Shown piece after piece: positions 9,410 through 18,598 of a stretch of DNA of 64,000 bases (its first letter is position 1; every line of letters begins with the position of its first letter). The notes beneath the pieces were generated by a model, which ran no database searches, was not told the DNA's origin, and was given only the letters and a program-made list of their open reading frames with translations. Position numbers and translations under genes: made by a program. The stretch covers positions 1 to 64,000 of the forward strand of contig JAPOVS010000056.1 of NCBI GenBank assembly GCA_026708055.1, given 5' to 3'. This DNA is from a bacterium (GTDB taxonomy: Bacteria > Actinomycetota > Acidimicrobiia > Acidimicrobiales > CATQHL01).

Positions 9410-10116
9410 GCACCGGACCGCAGAAGAGGCGGGTCGGCGGGTCGGGGTCTTCCCGCTCTCGAGCCAGAGCCGGTGGCGCCGAGGCGCAGCCCAGCGCGGG
9501 CGCGCAGCGGCGGCGCCGGCGTCGCAAGCCGGACCGATCGCGTCTCTGGCGCATCGTGCTGTGGGCCGCCGTCGCCGTCGCTCTGGCCTGGGTCGCCGTT
9601 TCGATGGTTCTGTTCCTCGGCGACGACGAGGAACTGCCGCCGCCCCGCCCGGAGGAGCTGATCGCGAATGCGGCGGGATGCGACCCGCTGGACTTCAGCG
9701 TGGAACCCGGCGAGAGAGTCGTCTTCCGTGTGACCAACACCACCGACACCGACTTCGAGGTGATCGTCACCGACGAGGCGGGTGTGGCTCTGCGTACCTC
9801 GCCCGGCTACGACCCGGAAAGCCGGCCCGCGTGGGAGGCCTCGGCGTTGGACGCCGGTTCCGCAGTGTCCCCGCCGCGCTTGCTTGTCGCGGGCCTGCTC
9901 GCCCACGAGGGCCACGAGGACGAGGCGGGCCCCAACGCCACCGCGGACTTCCGCTATCGCATGATCGTGGCGGAGAACGGGGTACGGATCATGCTGGTGA
10001 CATTCCCGGAGATCGGGGAGTTCGCCCCCCTGACACGCTTCGTCTGCGCCGCCGTCGCTCCCGACGGCACCCTGGATGCAACAATGCCGGCGGGCCGGAT
10101 CACCGCTGGCGGCTGA
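9406..10116 (+). CDS. Membrane-anchored protein with an extracytoplasmic beta domain, function unknown
   Basis: 236 residues. A basic cytoplasmic tail of about 45 residues leads into one membrane segment (IVLWAAVAVALAWVAVSMVL). The rest is outside: a CDPLDFSVEPGERVVFRVTN stretch has the strand pattern of cupredoxin-like domains, and a HEGHEDE cluster follows. The copper-ligand set of a real cupredoxin is not evident. It is translationally coupled to the DUF3105 lipoprotein (ATGA), which suggests a joint envelope role. I do not recognise a named family. Confidence 0.6.
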   Translation: MSTGPQKRRVGGSGSSRSRARAGGAEAQPSAGAQRRRRRRKPDRSRLWRIVLWAAVAVALAWVAVSMVLFLGDDEELPPPRPEELIANAAGCDPLDFSVEPGERVVFRVTNTTDTDFEVIVTDEAGVALRTSPGYDPESRPAWEASALDAGSAVSPPRLLVAGLLAHEGHEDEAGPNATADFRYRMIVAENGVRIMLVTFPEIGEFAPLTRFVCAAVAPDGTLDATMPAGRITAGG

Positions 10117-10152
10117 GCGCGCCCTCCCTGCCGGGGGTAGACTCGGGCCTGC

Positions 10153-10186
10153 TTCCCCAAGGCAACCGATTCCCCAAGGCAACCGA
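10153..10186 (+). repeat. Tandem 17-bp direct repeat upstream of a small membrane protein gene
   Basis: TTCCCCAAGGCAACCGA occurs twice head to tail (10153-10169 and 10170-10186), ending 18 nt before the ATG of the next gene. It lies in the leader region and could be a regulator site or a simple slippage duplication. Confidence 0.6.
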
Positions 10187-10204
10187 CATCCCGAGGAGGG
10201 GAGC

Positions 10205-10384
10205 ATGGATTGGGGACAGTTCGCTGGTTTGGCCGGTCTGATGGTGATGTTGTTCAGTTGGCTGAAGCTCGACATCCGCGACCTCAGGACCACCGTCCAC
10301 CGCGTGATTGACCGATTGGGCGGTCTGGAGGGGCGTGTGGCGCGCATCGAAGGTCATCTCGGCATCAACGAACCGACTGCCTAG
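10205..10384 (+). CDS. Small membrane protein with coiled coil
   Basis: 59 residues from ATG 10205, preceded by a strong ribosome site (GAGGAGGGGAGC). One hydrophobic N-terminal helix (FAGLAGLMVMLFSWL) is followed by a heptad-patterned helix (IRDLRTTVHRVIDRLGGLEGRVARIEGHL). Such short TM-plus-coil proteins are common and mostly uncharacterised. The gene is convergent with the acyl-CoA dehydrogenase gene, and one CTAG supplies the stop codon for both strands. Confidence 0.6.
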   Translation: MDWGQFAGLAGLMVMLFSWLKLDIRDLRTTVHRVIDRLGGLEGRVARIEGHLGINEPTA

Positions 10385-12192
10385 CGTCGACGTGCCCTGC
10401 TCGCGCCGCGCAACTGTTCGGCGCTGAGGGTGGCGAGGATCGCGTTCCCACCGGTGACTGCCGGTGCCAGGCCCACGGCCTGCGGCAGCAGTTGTCGGCA
10501 GAAGAACTCGGCGGTGACCTGCTTGGCGGCCAGGAACTCGGCCTCTGCTCCGGCGGCCCCGGCGGCTGTCTCGGCGCGGGCGGTCTCGGCCGAGCGGGCC
10601 AGCAGCCACGCCCCCACCGCGCTCGCCAGCAGGCGCAGGTACGGGGTGGCACCGGCCAGCGCGCCGTCGCCGGGATGCGCCAGCAGCCAGTCGGTGCAGG
10701 AACGGGCGACGGTGACGGCGGTGGCAAGCGGCTCTCTCAGAACCGCTAGGTCGGGGTGGAGCCCCTCGGCGGTCTGACTGACACGGTCGAGCAGTTCGTG
10801 CACCACGGCCCCGTTGCGCACCGGCAGCTTGCGGCCGACGAGGTCGATGGCCTGGATGCCGTTGGTGCCCTCGTAGATGGCGGCGATGCGCACGTCCCGG
10901 CAGTACTGCGCTGCGCCGGTCTCCTCCACGTAGCCCATCCCCCCGTGCACCTGCAGCGCCAGCGAGGTCGTCTCGTTGGCGACATCGGTGCACCAGGCCT
11001 TCGACAGCGGCGTCAGCAGGTCGCACAATTCCTGCGCGGCTCGCCGCTCGTCTCCCTCGGGTAAGTGCTGGGCCAGGTCCAGGGCAGTGGCGTTGTAGTA
11101 GCAGAGGCAGCGCATGGCCTCGATGTAGGCCTTCTGGGTCAGCAACATGCGCCGCACGTCGGGATGCTCGATGATGGCGGCACGCTCCCCGGGCGCCGTC
11201 TCGGGCCGCCGGCCCTGCCGACGCTCTGTCGCGTGGTCGAGTGACTGCTGGTAGGCCCGGTCGGCCACCCCCACGCCTTCCAGTCCGACGCCGAGACGGG
11301 CGTTGTTCATCATGGTGAACATGTAGACCATGCCCATGTTCTCCTCGCCGATGAGGTAGCCGACGGCGCCGCCGTCCTCGCCGAGTGACATGACGCAGGT
11401 GGGGCTGGCGTGGATGCCCAGCTTGTGCTCGATGGAGACGCAGGTGATGTCGTTGCGTTCGCCGGGCCGCCCGGAGGCGTCCGGCAGGTACTTGGGCACG
11501 ATGAAGCACGAGATGCCCCGGGAGCCGGCGGGGGCGTCGGGGGTGCGGGCCAGTACCAGGTGGATGGTGTTGGCGGCCATGTCGTGCTCGCCCCAGGTGA
11601 TGAAGATCTTCTGGCCCCGCAGGCGGTAGCCGCCGTCGGCGCTGCGCTCGGCGCGCGTCGTGAGGGCGCCCAGGTCCGAGCCGGCGTGGGGCTCGGTCAG
11701 CAGCATGGTGGCGGTCCATTCGCCCGAGACCAGCTTCGGCAGGTATTCGGCGCGCTGGGCGGGGCTGCCGTGCAGGTCGAGCAGGTGCAGGCCGCCCTGC
11801 GTCAGCAGCGGGCAGAGCGAGAGCGCCAGGTTGGACGCCGTCATCATCTCCTGCAGGGCCAGCCCGACCGCCCACGGGAGGCCGCCCCCGCCGAGTTCGG
11901 GCCCGAACGCGGCCGCACCCCAGCCGGCCTCCACGTAGGCCTCGTAGGCATCGCGGAACCCCGGCGGCGTGGTCACGCTGCCGTCGTCGTTGCGGACGCT
12001 GGGGGTGGTGTCGCCCGTGCGGTTCAGGGGCGCGAAGACCTCGGAGAAGAAGCGGCCGGCCTCGCTCAGGATGTCGGTGAGGCTGTCGGGATCGAAGGTC
12101 TGGAACGCCTCCAACTTGGCCAGCGACCGCACGTCGCAGATGTTCTCGAGGACGAACCGCATGTCATGCAGTGGCGGGCGGTACGTGCTCAT
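10381..12192 (-). CDS. Acyl-CoA dehydrogenase, long (about 600-residue) class
   Basis: 603 residues, the length of the long FAD-dependent class with an extra C-terminal helical domain. The FAD/substrate strand motif MLLTEPHAGSDLG, KIFITWGEHD, the R-containing NNARLGVGLEG helix and IYEGTNGIQAIDLVGRK, whose Glu is the expected catalytic base, are all present. It should oxidise an acyl-CoA to the enoyl-CoA and pass electrons to ETF. The N-terminal extension (YRPPLHDMRFVLENI) is typical of the class. It stands alone on the minus strand; a thiol peroxidase and a CoA transferase lie on the other side of its promoter. Confidence 0.93.
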   Translation of the reverse strand: MSTYRPPLHDMRFVLENICDVRSLAKLEAFQTFDPDSLTDILSEAGRFFSEVFAPLNRTGDTTPSVRNDDGSVTTPPGFRDAYEAYVEAGWGAAAFGPELGGGGLPWAVGLALQEMMTASNLALSLCPLLTQGGLHLLDLHGSPAQRAEYLPKLVSGEWTATMLLTEPHAGSDLGALTTRAERSADGGYRLRGQKIFITWGEHDMAANTIHLVLARTPDAPAGSRGISCFIVPKYLPDASGRPGERNDITCVSIEHKLGIHASPTCVMSLGEDGGAVGYLIGEENMGMVYMFTMMNNARLGVGLEGVGVADRAYQQSLDHATERRQGRRPETAPGERAAIIEHPDVRRMLLTQKAYIEAMRCLCYYNATALDLAQHLPEGDERRAAQELCDLLTPLSKAWCTDVANETTSLALQVHGGMGYVEETGAAQYCRDVRIAAIYEGTNGIQAIDLVGRKLPVRNGAVVHELLDRVSQTAEGLHPDLAVLREPLATAVTVARSCTDWLLAHPGDGALAGATPYLRLLASAVGAWLLARSAETARAETAAGAAGAEAEFLAAKQVTAEFFCRQLLPQAVGLAPAVTGGNAILATLSAEQLRGASRARRR

Positions 12193-12410
12193 GGTGCCTC
12201 AGGTTCGTTCGATCCGCCGCTGGAGACGGGTGGCGCCGACCCCGGTCGGCGAAGTGCGCGGTTCACGGTATCGGCTCGGTGCCGTTCCGATGCCGCAGCG
12301 CCACCGACTGGACTCCTGCAGATCGCGAGCTGCATCGAGGGTGCGAGCATGGCGGCGCCCGGCACCGCCCGTCCTCCCGCGTGTAGTGATTGCGGATGCC
12401 GGCCCGTCGC

Positions 12411-12437
12411 TATTCGACGGTCGATCGGCTAGACAAC
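12411..12437 (+). promoter_or_regulatory. Upstream element shared with the second tpx gene
   Basis: The stretch TCGACGGTCGATCGGCTAGA here closely matches CTCGACGGATCGGCTAGA before the second tpx at 37906-37923, with a 3-nt insertion. In both cases it lies 40-50 nt before the start codon, where a promoter would be; TAGACA/TAGAAA could be the -10 hexamer. Conserved non-coding DNA at two separate copies argues for a shared promoter or operator. Confidence 0.45.
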
Positions 12438-12471
12438 AGTCGCTGACTACCCACAGCAGGGAGGAACCGCA

Positions 12472-12969
12472 ATGGCCGAGATCGAATTCCGCGGGAACGT
12501 CATGCAAACCGGCGGCGAATTGCCGAGCGTGGGTGCACCCGCGCCGGACTTCAATCTCACCGGGGACGGACTCGCCCCTGTGAGCCTCGGCGACTTCGCC
12601 GGCCGGCGCGTGGTCCTGAACATCTTCCCGAGCATCGACACGCCGACGTGTGCGACGTCGGTCCGCGCCTTCAACGAGCGCGCCGCGAGCCTCGACAACA
12701 CGTCGGTACTGTGCGTATCCGTCGACCTGCCGTTCGCCGCCGCCCGATTCTGCGGCGACGAGGGCATCGAGAACGTCGCCTGCGCCTCCACGTTCCGCTC
12801 CCCGGATTTCTACGACGCCTACGGCGTGCAGATCGCCGACGGCCCGCTCGCCGGGCTGTGCGCCCGGGCCGTCGTCGTCATCGACGAGGCGGGCAATGTG
12901 GTCCACACCGAACTCGTGAATCCGATCAGCGACGAGCCCGACTACGACGCCGCTCTGAGTGCTCTCTAG
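12472..12969 (+). CDS. tpx: Thiol peroxidase (Tpx-type peroxiredoxin), copy 1
   Basis: 165 residues, the normal Tpx length. The peroxidatic cysteine is C60 in [13 protein letters not shown] and the resolving cysteine is C94 ([13 protein letters not shown]), the atypical 2-Cys arrangement of E. coli Tpx. It reduces H2O2 and alkyl peroxides in the cytosol with thioredoxin. A ribosome site GGAGG precedes the ATG. A close paralogue is at 37971-38468. Confidence 0.95.
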   Translation: MAEIEFRGNVMQTGGELPSVGAPAPDFNLTGDGLAPVSLGDFAGRRVVLNIFPSIDTPTCATSVRAFNERAASLDNTSVLCVSVDLPFAAARFCGDEGIENVACASTFRSPDFYDAYGVQIADGPLAGLCARAVVVIDEAGNVVHTELVNPISDEPDYDAALSAL

Positions 12970-13026
12970 CGTCCCTCCACTGCACCCGGCCGCGTGGCCG
13001 GTCTGCCGCGGCCGATTGAGTGATCG

Positions 13027-14220
13027 ATGACACCAGCGCTTGACGGCCTGCGTGTACTGGAGACGGGTGTGCTGCTGGCAGGACCGTTCTGCGGGCAGTT
13101 GCTGGCCGACTTCGGCGCCGAGGTCATCAAGATCGAGCAACCGGGGGTCGGCGATCCGATGCGCCAGTGGGGTCGGGAACGCGCCGGCGGGCACTCGCTG
13201 TGGTGGCCCGTCGTGGCCCGCAACAAGAAGTCGGTGACGCTCAACCTGCGCGAGTCGCGCGGCCAGGACATCGTGCGACGGCTCGCCGCCTCCTCGGACA
13301 TCATGGTGGAGAACTTCCGGCCCGGCACGCTGGAGCGTTGGGGCCTCGGATACGAGGAGCTCTCGGCCATCAACCCGCGCCTCATCCTGGTGCGGGTCAC
13401 GGGCTTCGGCCAGACCGGCCCGTACTCGGGGCGGCCGGGCTACGGATCCGTCGGAGAGGCCATGGGCGGGCTGCGCTACGTGGTCGGCAATCCGGACGCG
13501 CCGCCGAGCAGGGTCGGGATCAGCATCGGTGACACTCTGGCGGCCACGTTCGCCTGCGTCGGGGCGCTGTGCGCCCTGCACGCCCGCGAGCGCACCGGCC
13601 GCGGCCAGGTGGTGGACTCCGCGATCTACGAGGCCGTGCTGGGCGTGATGGAGTCGCTCATCCCCGAATACGCCGTCGCCGGCTACGTACGCGAGCGCAC
13701 CGGCGCCATCCTCCCGAACGTGGCGCCGTCGAACGTGTACCCCACAGCGGACGGGCGGATGGTCATCATCGCCGCCAACCAGGACACGGTGTTCGCTCGG
13801 CTGGCCGAGGCGATGGGACACCCCGAGCTGGCGACCGACGAGCGCTACGGCACGCACGTGGCCCGCGGTGCCCGGCAAGCTGAACTGGACGAGTTGATCT
13901 CTGCGTGGAGTGCGGGTCTGGAGGCCGAGGAGCTGAACGACGTCCTGGAACGGCACGGTGTGCCCACGGGCCACATCTACCGCGCGCCGGAGATGCTGGC
14001 CGATCCCCATTTCGCAGCCCGGGAGGCCATCGTCCGGCTCACCCACCCCGATATCGGCGAACTCCCGATGCAGAACGTGGTGCCGAAGCTGTCCGAGACG
14101 CCGGGGCGGCTCGACTGGCCGGGCCCCGACCTCGGAGCGCACAACGAGGAGATACTCAGCGGTCTGCTGGGCCTCAGCGGCGACGAGTTGGCCGAACTGG
14201 TGGCGGACGGGATCGTCTGA
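13027..14220 (+). CDS. Class III CoA transferase (CaiB/BaiF family)
   Basis: 397 residues, full length for the family. The N-terminal GLRVLETG..LAGPFCGQLLADFGAEVIKIE start, ARNKKSVTLNL, the catalytic-Asp region (GISIGDTLAA, Asp near residue 169) and the C-terminal GVPTGHIYRAPEMLADPHF motif are typical of formyl-CoA:oxalate and carnitine CoA transferases. It moves CoA between organic acids. Substrates cannot be predicted; acyl-CoA dehydrogenase and MaoC genes nearby suggest acyl-CoA catabolism. Confidence 0.92.
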   Translation: MTPALDGLRVLETGVLLAGPFCGQLLADFGAEVIKIEQPGVGDPMRQWGRERAGGHSLWWPVVARNKKSVTLNLRESRGQDIVRRLAASSDIMVENFRPGTLERWGLGYEELSAINPRLILVRVTGFGQTGPYSGRPGYGSVGEAMGGLRYVVGNPDAPPSRVGISIGDTLAATFACVGALCALHARERTGRGQVVDSAIYEAVLGVMESLIPEYAVAGYVRERTGAILPNVAPSNVYPTADGRMVIIAANQDTVFARLAEAMGHPELATDERYGTHVARGARQAELDELISAWSAGLEAEELNDVLERHGVPTGHIYRAPEMLADPHFAAREAIVRLTHPDIGELPMQNVVPKLSETPGRLDWPGPDLGAHNEEILSGLLGLSGDELAELVADGIV

Positions 14221-14286
14221 CGGTCCCGCCGTGGGCTGGGCTGCGCGGCGGTCGGACGAGGCGCCGGACCGGGTCAGCCGCCTGGG

Positions 14287-14709
14287 TCAGTCGCTTGTGA
14301 GCTGGCGGGTGACCGTGTTCAGGTCGAAATAGCCACGGCCGCCGACGACGCGACCGTCCACGACTCGTAGCACGTCGCAGGACTGCAACTCCACCTTGGC
14401 GTTCGACGGCGGCATCTCTCCGTCGGGGCCCATCATCGGCCCGGTGTTGGTGCCCCGGACCGTGAACTCCACGACGACCCACTCCCCACTCTCGATCAGG
14501 TTCGTGATCTCGGCTGAGCCGTCGGGGAAGGCGCGGGCCCACTCGCGGTACTCCCGCAGCATTCCCTCAGGGCCCTGGTAGCGGCGCCCGCTGGCCACCT
14601 CGGTCCAATCCAGGTCCTCGTGCACGCACTCGATCGCCGCCTCGAAGTCGCGGTTGTTGAAGGCGTCGTAGGTCTTGCGCACCAGGTCGGCGTTGCTCAT
14701 CTCCGGCAT
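14287..14709 (-). CDS. SnoaL-like (NTF2-fold) protein
   Basis: 140 residues. The helix MSNADLVRKTYDAFNNRDFEAAIECVHEDLDW and the strand-rich rest (GSAEITNLIESGEWVVVEFTVRGTNTG) match SnoaL-like polyketide-cyclase/ketosteroid-isomerase-fold proteins. Members include isomerases and many uncharacterised binding proteins; no catalytic assignment is possible. GGAGG lies 9 nt before the ATG at 14709; a second ATG lies 9 nt in. It is the last gene of the long minus-strand catabolic operon. Confidence 0.75.
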   Translation of the reverse strand: MPEMSNADLVRKTYDAFNNRDFEAAIECVHEDLDWTEVASGRRYQGPEGMLREYREWARAFPDGSAEITNLIESGEWVVVEFTVRGTNTGPMMGPDGEMPPSNAKVELQSCDVLRVVDGRVVGGRGYFDLNTVTRQLTSD

Positions 14710-14744
14710 GCCTGTTGCCTCCTTGGCTGTTCCAGCGGTTCGTC

Positions 14745-15653
14745 CTAGGCGCCGTCCGGCACGGCGTACATCGGCGTCGTGCTCGGATAGATCGGCTGTT
14801 CGGGGCGTTGGTCCCAGTCGACGTGGACCGGGGACTTCAACCAGGACTCGCCGTCGTGGAACGCCCGGACCAGTTCCGTGCCCACCTCTTCGCCCTCGTC
14901 GTTGGCCAACTCCGAGAACTGAGCCCCCATGGGAGCCTCGCAGTGCAGCATGAGGAGGCTGCCCTTGGCGGTCAGCAGCGGTCCGTGTTTCAGACCCGCG
15001 GGATTCGCGAGGAACGATCCTGCGGCGTGCATGCCCCGCTCGGCCATGAGCAGATCACCGGCCAGCCAGACCATCTCCTCCCAGGTGTCATAGTGGACCT
15101 CCTGGCGGGGCTCGCCGAAACCGGGCGCCATCTGGATGAAGCGCAGCATCCCGCCGGGACCGCCGTGGAACAGGCCCTCCGCCGGGTCGGGCCACCGCAA
15201 CGACTTGTGCATGATGCCGTGGCGAAGACCGGGCATCTCGGTGAGGATCCAGTCGATCTCCCAGACCTTGGCCACGTAGGGCTGGTTGTCGTAGTAGTAG
15301 CCCTCGGCCCAGACCGGGTTCCAGAAGGCGTATGCCTGGAAGCCCCCCTGTGTGGAGAGTTCGAGCGGGCCACAGCCCTTCGGGACGGCGGCATAGCCCC
15401 CGGCGCCCACGGTCCGGCCGTTGGCGGTGAGGTCGCCTTCCACGACGAATATCTCGAGGGCCCCCTCGTCGGCCTGCTCGACGTGCGACCAGCCTGCGGG
15501 CATCTTCACCATGTAGGTCCCGGCTCCGGTCTCGGGGCGGTCGGACATGATCCGGGTCTCGACCCCGTGGAGGAAACTCGGCCCGGGAACCGTCTCCCAG
15601 GGCAACGCCCATACATGGAAGAACTGCGGATCGTCACGGTTGCGATGGTTCAT
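14745..15653 (-). CDS. Cupin-like protein (DUF4437-like), copy 1
   Basis: 302 residues with two cupin-like halves: an N-terminal MPAGWSHVEQ..LEIFVVEGDLTANG strand set and a C-terminal EVHYDTWEEMVWLAGDLLMAERG set with KHGPLLT, giving His/Glu residues that could bind a metal. I see it as a bicupin possibly of the DUF4437 type, with low certainty on the family name. A diverged paralogue of the same length is at 22630-23535 in the same operon, so two related proteins serve the pathway, perhaps as isomerases or oxygenases. Confidence 0.65.
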   Translation of the reverse strand: MNHRNRDDPQFFHVWALPWETVPGPSFLHGVETRIMSDRPETGAGTYMVKMPAGWSHVEQADEGALEIFVVEGDLTANGRTVGAGGYAAVPKGCGPLELSTQGGFQAYAFWNPVWAEGYYYDNQPYVAKVWEIDWILTEMPGLRHGIMHKSLRWPDPAEGLFHGGPGGMLRFIQMAPGFGEPRQEVHYDTWEEMVWLAGDLLMAERGMHAAGSFLANPAGLKHGPLLTAKGSLLMLHCEAPMGAQFSELANDEGEEVGTELVRAFHDGESWLKSPVHVDWDQRPEQPIYPSTTPMYAVPDGA

Positions 15654-15773
15654 GCTGGTCCCCTTCCCTGCCGACCCCGATTGTCTAATCCAATCCCGGA
15701 TGCAGTGCAGCCGCCCCTGCAGTTGAGTGCGGTCGGATGGCGCTCGTGCCGATGGCGGCCCGCCGCGCCGGAA

Positions 15774-17705
15774 TCACTCGGCACAGTCGTCGCCGTCGTG
15801 GCATGCCGGCTGCGGCAGGGGAACATCCAGCGACGGGTTCCGGTCGAAGAACCCCACGGGAAGCAGCTGGAAACCGACCCGCTCCACCGGCATGATCGGC
15901 CAGTCCTCGGGACGCACGATGTGCGATACGCCGAACGTGTGCCACACCACCACGTCGGTGTCGACGATGTCCCGGTCCTGCTCGGTCCAAACGCTGAGGC
16001 CGGCCTCGCCGGTGCTCTGGTTGGGGTAGTCCCCGGCCGCGTGCATCTCGTCGGGGCGATACGGCGTGACCCAGAGGTGCTTCTGCGCAAAGCCCGCTCG
16101 CTTGGCGACGCGCGAATCCGGCGACGCCAGCATCAGCGAACTGGCCTCGGGCAGGAGCTTGAAGGCCACGGGCCGCCCGAAGCGGTTGAGCCTCGAGGGG
16201 TTGATGACCTTCCAGTAGCGGGCCTTGAGCGGGTCGATGATGCGCTGCGCCTGCTGCTCGGTCCCCAGGAGCGTCTCCCGGCCGCCGAAGGCGTTGAGAT
16301 GAGGGTTGGCCTCGCCGGGCGGGAGCGGGACGGTGTCCACCTCGACGACGGAGTTCGGCGCCCCGTCCACGTCGAAGTCGAGGCGCATGTTGAAGATGTG
16401 CTGGTGGTGCACACCGCTGAGATCCGTCGAGATGATCGTGCCGTAGTCGTCGAGGGTGCCGGGAGGGAGCGCCCGAGTCTGGATGACACCGGTCAGCTTG
16501 ATCTCGAACTCCATGTGGCCGTCCTGGTAGAAGTACCAGTAGAAGCCGTACTCGTAGTTGCCGAGCGTGCCGATGCACGAGATGACGAGGCGTCGCGAGC
16601 GCCTCACCTCGCTGGAACCCGTGCTCAGGTCCAAATGCTTCCAGAGGATCGAGTAGTCCTCCTCGTGGATGCAGACCACGTTCCGGCACAGCGTGGGGCG
16701 GCCGTCGTCATCGGCTGTGACGGTGTCCAGGTAGCGGATCTCGCCGAGACAGTCGCACCCCAGGGTCAGGGAGCCCATGTTCCGGCCCATGCCGTACTCG
16801 CCCGCATCGAACGCGTTGCGCCAGTGGAAGGCGTCGGTGCCGTCGCCATAGGGCACGACCATCTCCGACAGGGCGGCGCGGTAGAGGATGGAGCGACGCT
16901 CCCCGCCGTCGTCGTAGGCCACCTGATGGAGCACGAGCCCGTCGGTCGGGTGCATGGAGATCCGGACACTCCAGCGCTGCCAACTCAGCAGGTTCCCTTC
17001 GATGGAGAAGCTCGGCCCCTCCGGCTGGACGATGTCCAGGGGTTTCAAGTCGGTACGAAGCTTGCCCACCGAGGCCGCGTCGTAGTTGCCCGACTCGGGG
17101 GGAAGCGGGACGACGTCGCCGTCGAGGATCTTCAGCACCCGGTTCTCGTTGAGGTCCACGATGGCGACGACGTTCTCGATGGGCTTGGCGTACCCGTTGT
17201 CGGTCGGGGCATGCCGCAGGTACGACGCCGCTCGCACCAGGCGCCGATTCGGGTCGATCCCCTCGATCGGGAAATCGCCCACCGACCAGAGGTCCACCTG
17301 CACCATGTCGAAGTCGGTCACGCCCCGCCGGCGCAGTGCCGCGCGCCAGCGCTCGTCGTTCTTCACGAGTTCGTCGACCGCGGCGAACTCCTCCATGAGG
17401 ATCGGAGGCTGCGCCCCCTCGAGCGAGCGCCACGAGGCGATCCGCCCCTCGTTGAGTGACACCACAGCCTCATAGGCAGTGCCGTCGGCCCGGTTCAGCA
17501 GTGTGGCGCGCGCCCGGCGGCTGATCGGATCCCCTTGCTCGAAGCGGTACACCTCCTCCTTGGCAGGTTCCTCGAGCATGAGGAGGGGAAAGCGGAGCCG
17601 CTCCATGCCGGCGCACTCGCGCCGGACGATGGCGGCGGCCTCTTCGATCTCGGTTGCCGTCAGCGGGTCGAGCGGGTGTGTGACGGCCCCGGCTAACCCT
17701 GCCAT
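15774..17705 (-). CDS. Copper amine oxidase (topaquinone enzyme)
   Basis: 643 residues, full length. The catalytic-base Asp (D300) is in FDAGEYGMG; the cofactor precursor Tyr is Y384 in TLGNYEYGF; copper ligands are the HxH pair H434/H436 (GVHHQHIF) and a third His in VSHIVRPEDWPIMP. The enzyme oxidises primary amines to aldehydes, releasing ammonia and H2O2. No signal peptide is visible, so it is probably cytoplasmic. Its start overlaps the nitrilase-family gene end by 13 nt, so they are coupled. Nitrogen release from an amine fits the rest of the operon. Confidence 0.95.
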   Translation of the reverse strand: MAGLAGAVTHPLDPLTATEIEEAAAIVRRECAGMERLRFPLLMLEEPAKEEVYRFEQGDPISRRARATLLNRADGTAYEAVVSLNEGRIASWRSLEGAQPPILMEEFAAVDELVKNDERWRAALRRRGVTDFDMVQVDLWSVGDFPIEGIDPNRRLVRAASYLRHAPTDNGYAKPIENVVAIVDLNENRVLKILDGDVVPLPPESGNYDAASVGKLRTDLKPLDIVQPEGPSFSIEGNLLSWQRWSVRISMHPTDGLVLHQVAYDDGGERRSILYRAALSEMVVPYGDGTDAFHWRNAFDAGEYGMGRNMGSLTLGCDCLGEIRYLDTVTADDDGRPTLCRNVVCIHEEDYSILWKHLDLSTGSSEVRRSRRLVISCIGTLGNYEYGFYWYFYQDGHMEFEIKLTGVIQTRALPPGTLDDYGTIISTDLSGVHHQHIFNMRLDFDVDGAPNSVVEVDTVPLPPGEANPHLNAFGGRETLLGTEQQAQRIIDPLKARYWKVINPSRLNRFGRPVAFKLLPEASSLMLASPDSRVAKRAGFAQKHLWVTPYRPDEMHAAGDYPNQSTGEAGLSVWTEQDRDIVDTDVVVWHTFGVSHIVRPEDWPIMPVERVGFQLLPVGFFDRNPSLDVPLPQPACHDGDDCAE

Positions 17706-18598
17706 TCGATCGCCCCGACGTTGGGATTCGGCAGGAGGATCTCGTCGTAGAGATCCGGACGGCGGCGGTCGATCAGCCGGAAGGGCATGTCCCCCCGGTC
17801 GATGTCCGGATCGATGTCGGCGATGACCAGTTCCTCGCAATCGACTCCCTCGCCTCCCTCGGCCAGGATGCGCCCCTCGGGGTTGATGATCCGGCTCTTC
17901 CCGAAGAAGCCCAGGTCCCCGCTGCGCCCGACCATGTTCGCCAGCACGAGGTAGACGGAATTGTCGATGGCGCGCGTCGGCGACGTATGCGAGTGCTTGA
18001 ACAGGTGGAGGACGACCTGCTCGGCATCGGGTCCGTCCACGTAGAACCCGGCCAGGGATCCGCAGATCACCCTGGCGCCCTTGATGGCCAGGATCCGCGT
18101 GGTCTCCGGGAGGGAGAAGTCGGCGCAGATCATGTTCCCGATACATCCCGCAGCGGTGTCGGCGACGGCGAGCGAGCTGCCGGGGGTGAAGTCGGGGACC
18201 TCGATGGTGGGGGTGAGGTGGATCTTGCGATGGACGTTGGCGATGTCGCCGTTCTCGTCGATCAGCACCGAGACGTTGGTGGGCCGTTCACCTTCTTCGG
18301 CGCGTGCCAGCATGCCGAAGGCGACGACCATCTCGTAGCGGCGGGCGATGTCGCCCACGCGGGCGGTGGCGACGCCGGGCACCGTGTCGAATGCGGCGAA
18401 CACCTCCGCCAGGCGCTGCGGATCGCCCGACTCCTTGGCCTCCCGGATCGTCGCGAAGCCCGGGAGGTAGCCCTCGGGAAGGACCGCCAGTCGCACTCCA
18501 CCCTCACCGGCGTCGATGAGCCACTGCTCCGCCTTGGCGAGGGTGGCTTCGGCGTCCCCGTCGACCGGGCAGATCTGGACGGCGGCGGCTCGCAGCAT
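17693..18598 (-). CDS. Nitrilase-superfamily C-N hydrolase
   Basis: 301 residues. The Glu-Lys-Cys triad is visible: E42 (LPEGYLPGF), K125 (HRKIHLTP) and C158 (MICADFSLPE). The residues after the cysteine (A-D rather than W-E) point away from true nitrilases and towards amidases or N-carbamoyl hydrolases. The ATG shares its A with the stop of hydantoinase B (TGATG). Next to HyuA/HyuB a role on an N-carbamoyl amino acid released from a hydantoin is plausible, but this is inference. Confidence 0.88.
   Translation of the reverse strand: MLRAAAVQICPVDGDAEATLAKAEQWLIDAGEGGVRLAVLPEGYLPGFATIREAKESGDPQRLAEVFAAFDTVPGVATARVGDIARRYEMVVAFGMLARAEEGERPTNVSVLIDENGDIANVHRKIHLTPTIEVPDFTPGSSLAVADTAAGCIGNMICADFSLPETTRILAIKGARVICGSLAGFYVDGPDAEQVVLHLFKHSHTSPTRAIDNSVYLVLANMVGRSGDLGFFGKSRIINPEGRILAEGGEGVDCEELVIADIDPDIDRGDMPFRLIDRRRPDLYDEILLPNPNVGAIEWQG

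Noticed and set aside
14715-17459. A 914-codon plus-strand open frame opposite the cupin-like and amine oxidase genes
   Set aside because: It is the antisense of two proteins with complete motifs; its translation is low-complexity Val/Gly/His/Arg-rich, which is what high-GC third-position bias produces.
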